From assembly GCA_033296885.1 (NCBI GenBank), contig MU863982.1, forward strand, positions 62,001-126,000: a stretch of 64,000 bases of DNA. Direction: 5' to 3'. Origin of the DNA: Triangularia verruculosa. Its lineage: Eukaryota > Ascomycota > Sordariomycetes > Sordariales > Podosporaceae. Positions 63,643 to 64,000 of the stretch are shown in pieces (positions within the stretch are counted from its first letter, which is position 1; every line of letters begins with the position of its first letter). Below the pieces are notes generated by a model, which worked only from the letters and a program-made list of their open reading frames with translations, had not been told where the DNA came from and searched no databases. Position numbers and translations under genes: made by a program.

Positions 63643-64000
63643 TTTGAAATACGATTCTTGAGTGTGTGTGTGTGTGTTAATTTTGGCTGGGTGGGTGATG
63701 AGTGGTGAACAAGAAAAACTCACATGAGAGGGTCACTTTTTGAAATGAAATTCTCACACTCACTGCGGATATTGGGTTTTAGTGGGGTTTCGGTAGTTAA
63801 TTAGGTGGTAAAAGGCACCCTGGACCTGTCTGCCGATCAGTGAAAGCCGCTGGGAGGTTGTGGGGCCTGCGTTGCTTGTGTTCTTCACCTTACCCACGGT
63901 TTTCTTAAAACTACATCATGATTTGGAGAACATTTATCTCTATTACATTCGGAAGCTCTGGCAAATAGCCTGCTCATGAACTCCAAAGTCTTGTGACGGT
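63643..64000. other. Upstream flank of sen15 to window end
   Basis: A GT microsatellite lies at 63661-63676 in the probable leader. No further coding sequence is supported. Confidence 0.5.

Overview
The window is chromosomal DNA of a filamentous ascomycete, most likely a Sordariomycete. I infer this from many short introns (41-110 nt, one of 451 nt) with GTAAGT/GTATGT-type donors and CTAAC/CTGAC-type branch sites, from moderately GC-rich coding sequence, and from gene families typical of filamentous fungi: Zn2Cys6 regulator, PalB calpain, DUF1996-WSC protein, COP9 subunit. A placement in Sordariales is a guess. I see no CRISPR array, rRNA, intact transposon, prophage or secondary-metabolite backbone gene. 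Exon junctions were derived by reading splice sites and checking that the summed exon lengths keep frame. Family names come from recognising conserved motifs, not from a search.

Layout. 0-13.8 kb: a Zn2Cys6 transcription factor (-), about 4 kb without a gene, COP9 signalosome subunit 1 (+), splicing factor Prp18 (-) head-to-head with a SAP18-family gene (+), then a four-exon complex I accessory subunit (-). 14-25.7 kb: a short unrecognised three-exon gene (-), a large alpha/beta-hydrolase (+), eIF5 (-), a cytochrome P450 containing a 4-nt exon (-), tRNA-Val(CAC) (+), an MFS transporter (-). 27-39.7 kb: an Rcm1/NSUN5-type rRNA methyltransferase (-), a secreted DUF1996-WSC protein (-), 5 kb without a convincing gene but with an A60 tract beside a hairpin-rich segment, then the calpain-like protease PalB/Rim13 (-). 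40.6-51.3 kb: a peroxisomal adenine-nucleotide carrier (+), ribosomal protein eL29 (+), the SAM-domain RNA-binding protein Vts1 (+) and a TFIIIC TPR subunit (+). 51.3-64 kb: gene-poor DNA with inverted repeats and coding-like debris, a C2H2 zinc-finger protein (-), 5 kb without a gene, then a zinc alcohol dehydrogenase (+) converging on tRNA-splicing endonuclease subunit Sen15 (-).

Most genes are unrelated housekeeping functions: splicing, translation, Pol III transcription, tRNA splicing, rRNA methylation, proteostasis and pH signalling. They show no operon-like organisation. The adjacent P450 and MFS genes have no biosynthetic backbone enzyme nearby.

The most interesting structure is compositional. 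In many protein genes on both strands, codon third positions change abruptly from C-ending at the 5' side to G-ending at the 3' side, sometimes twice in one gene. Other points of note are a SAP18 frame that stays coding-like beyond a TAG stop, a GC-AG intron, the 4-nt exon, and a duplicated motif in the methyltransferase tail.
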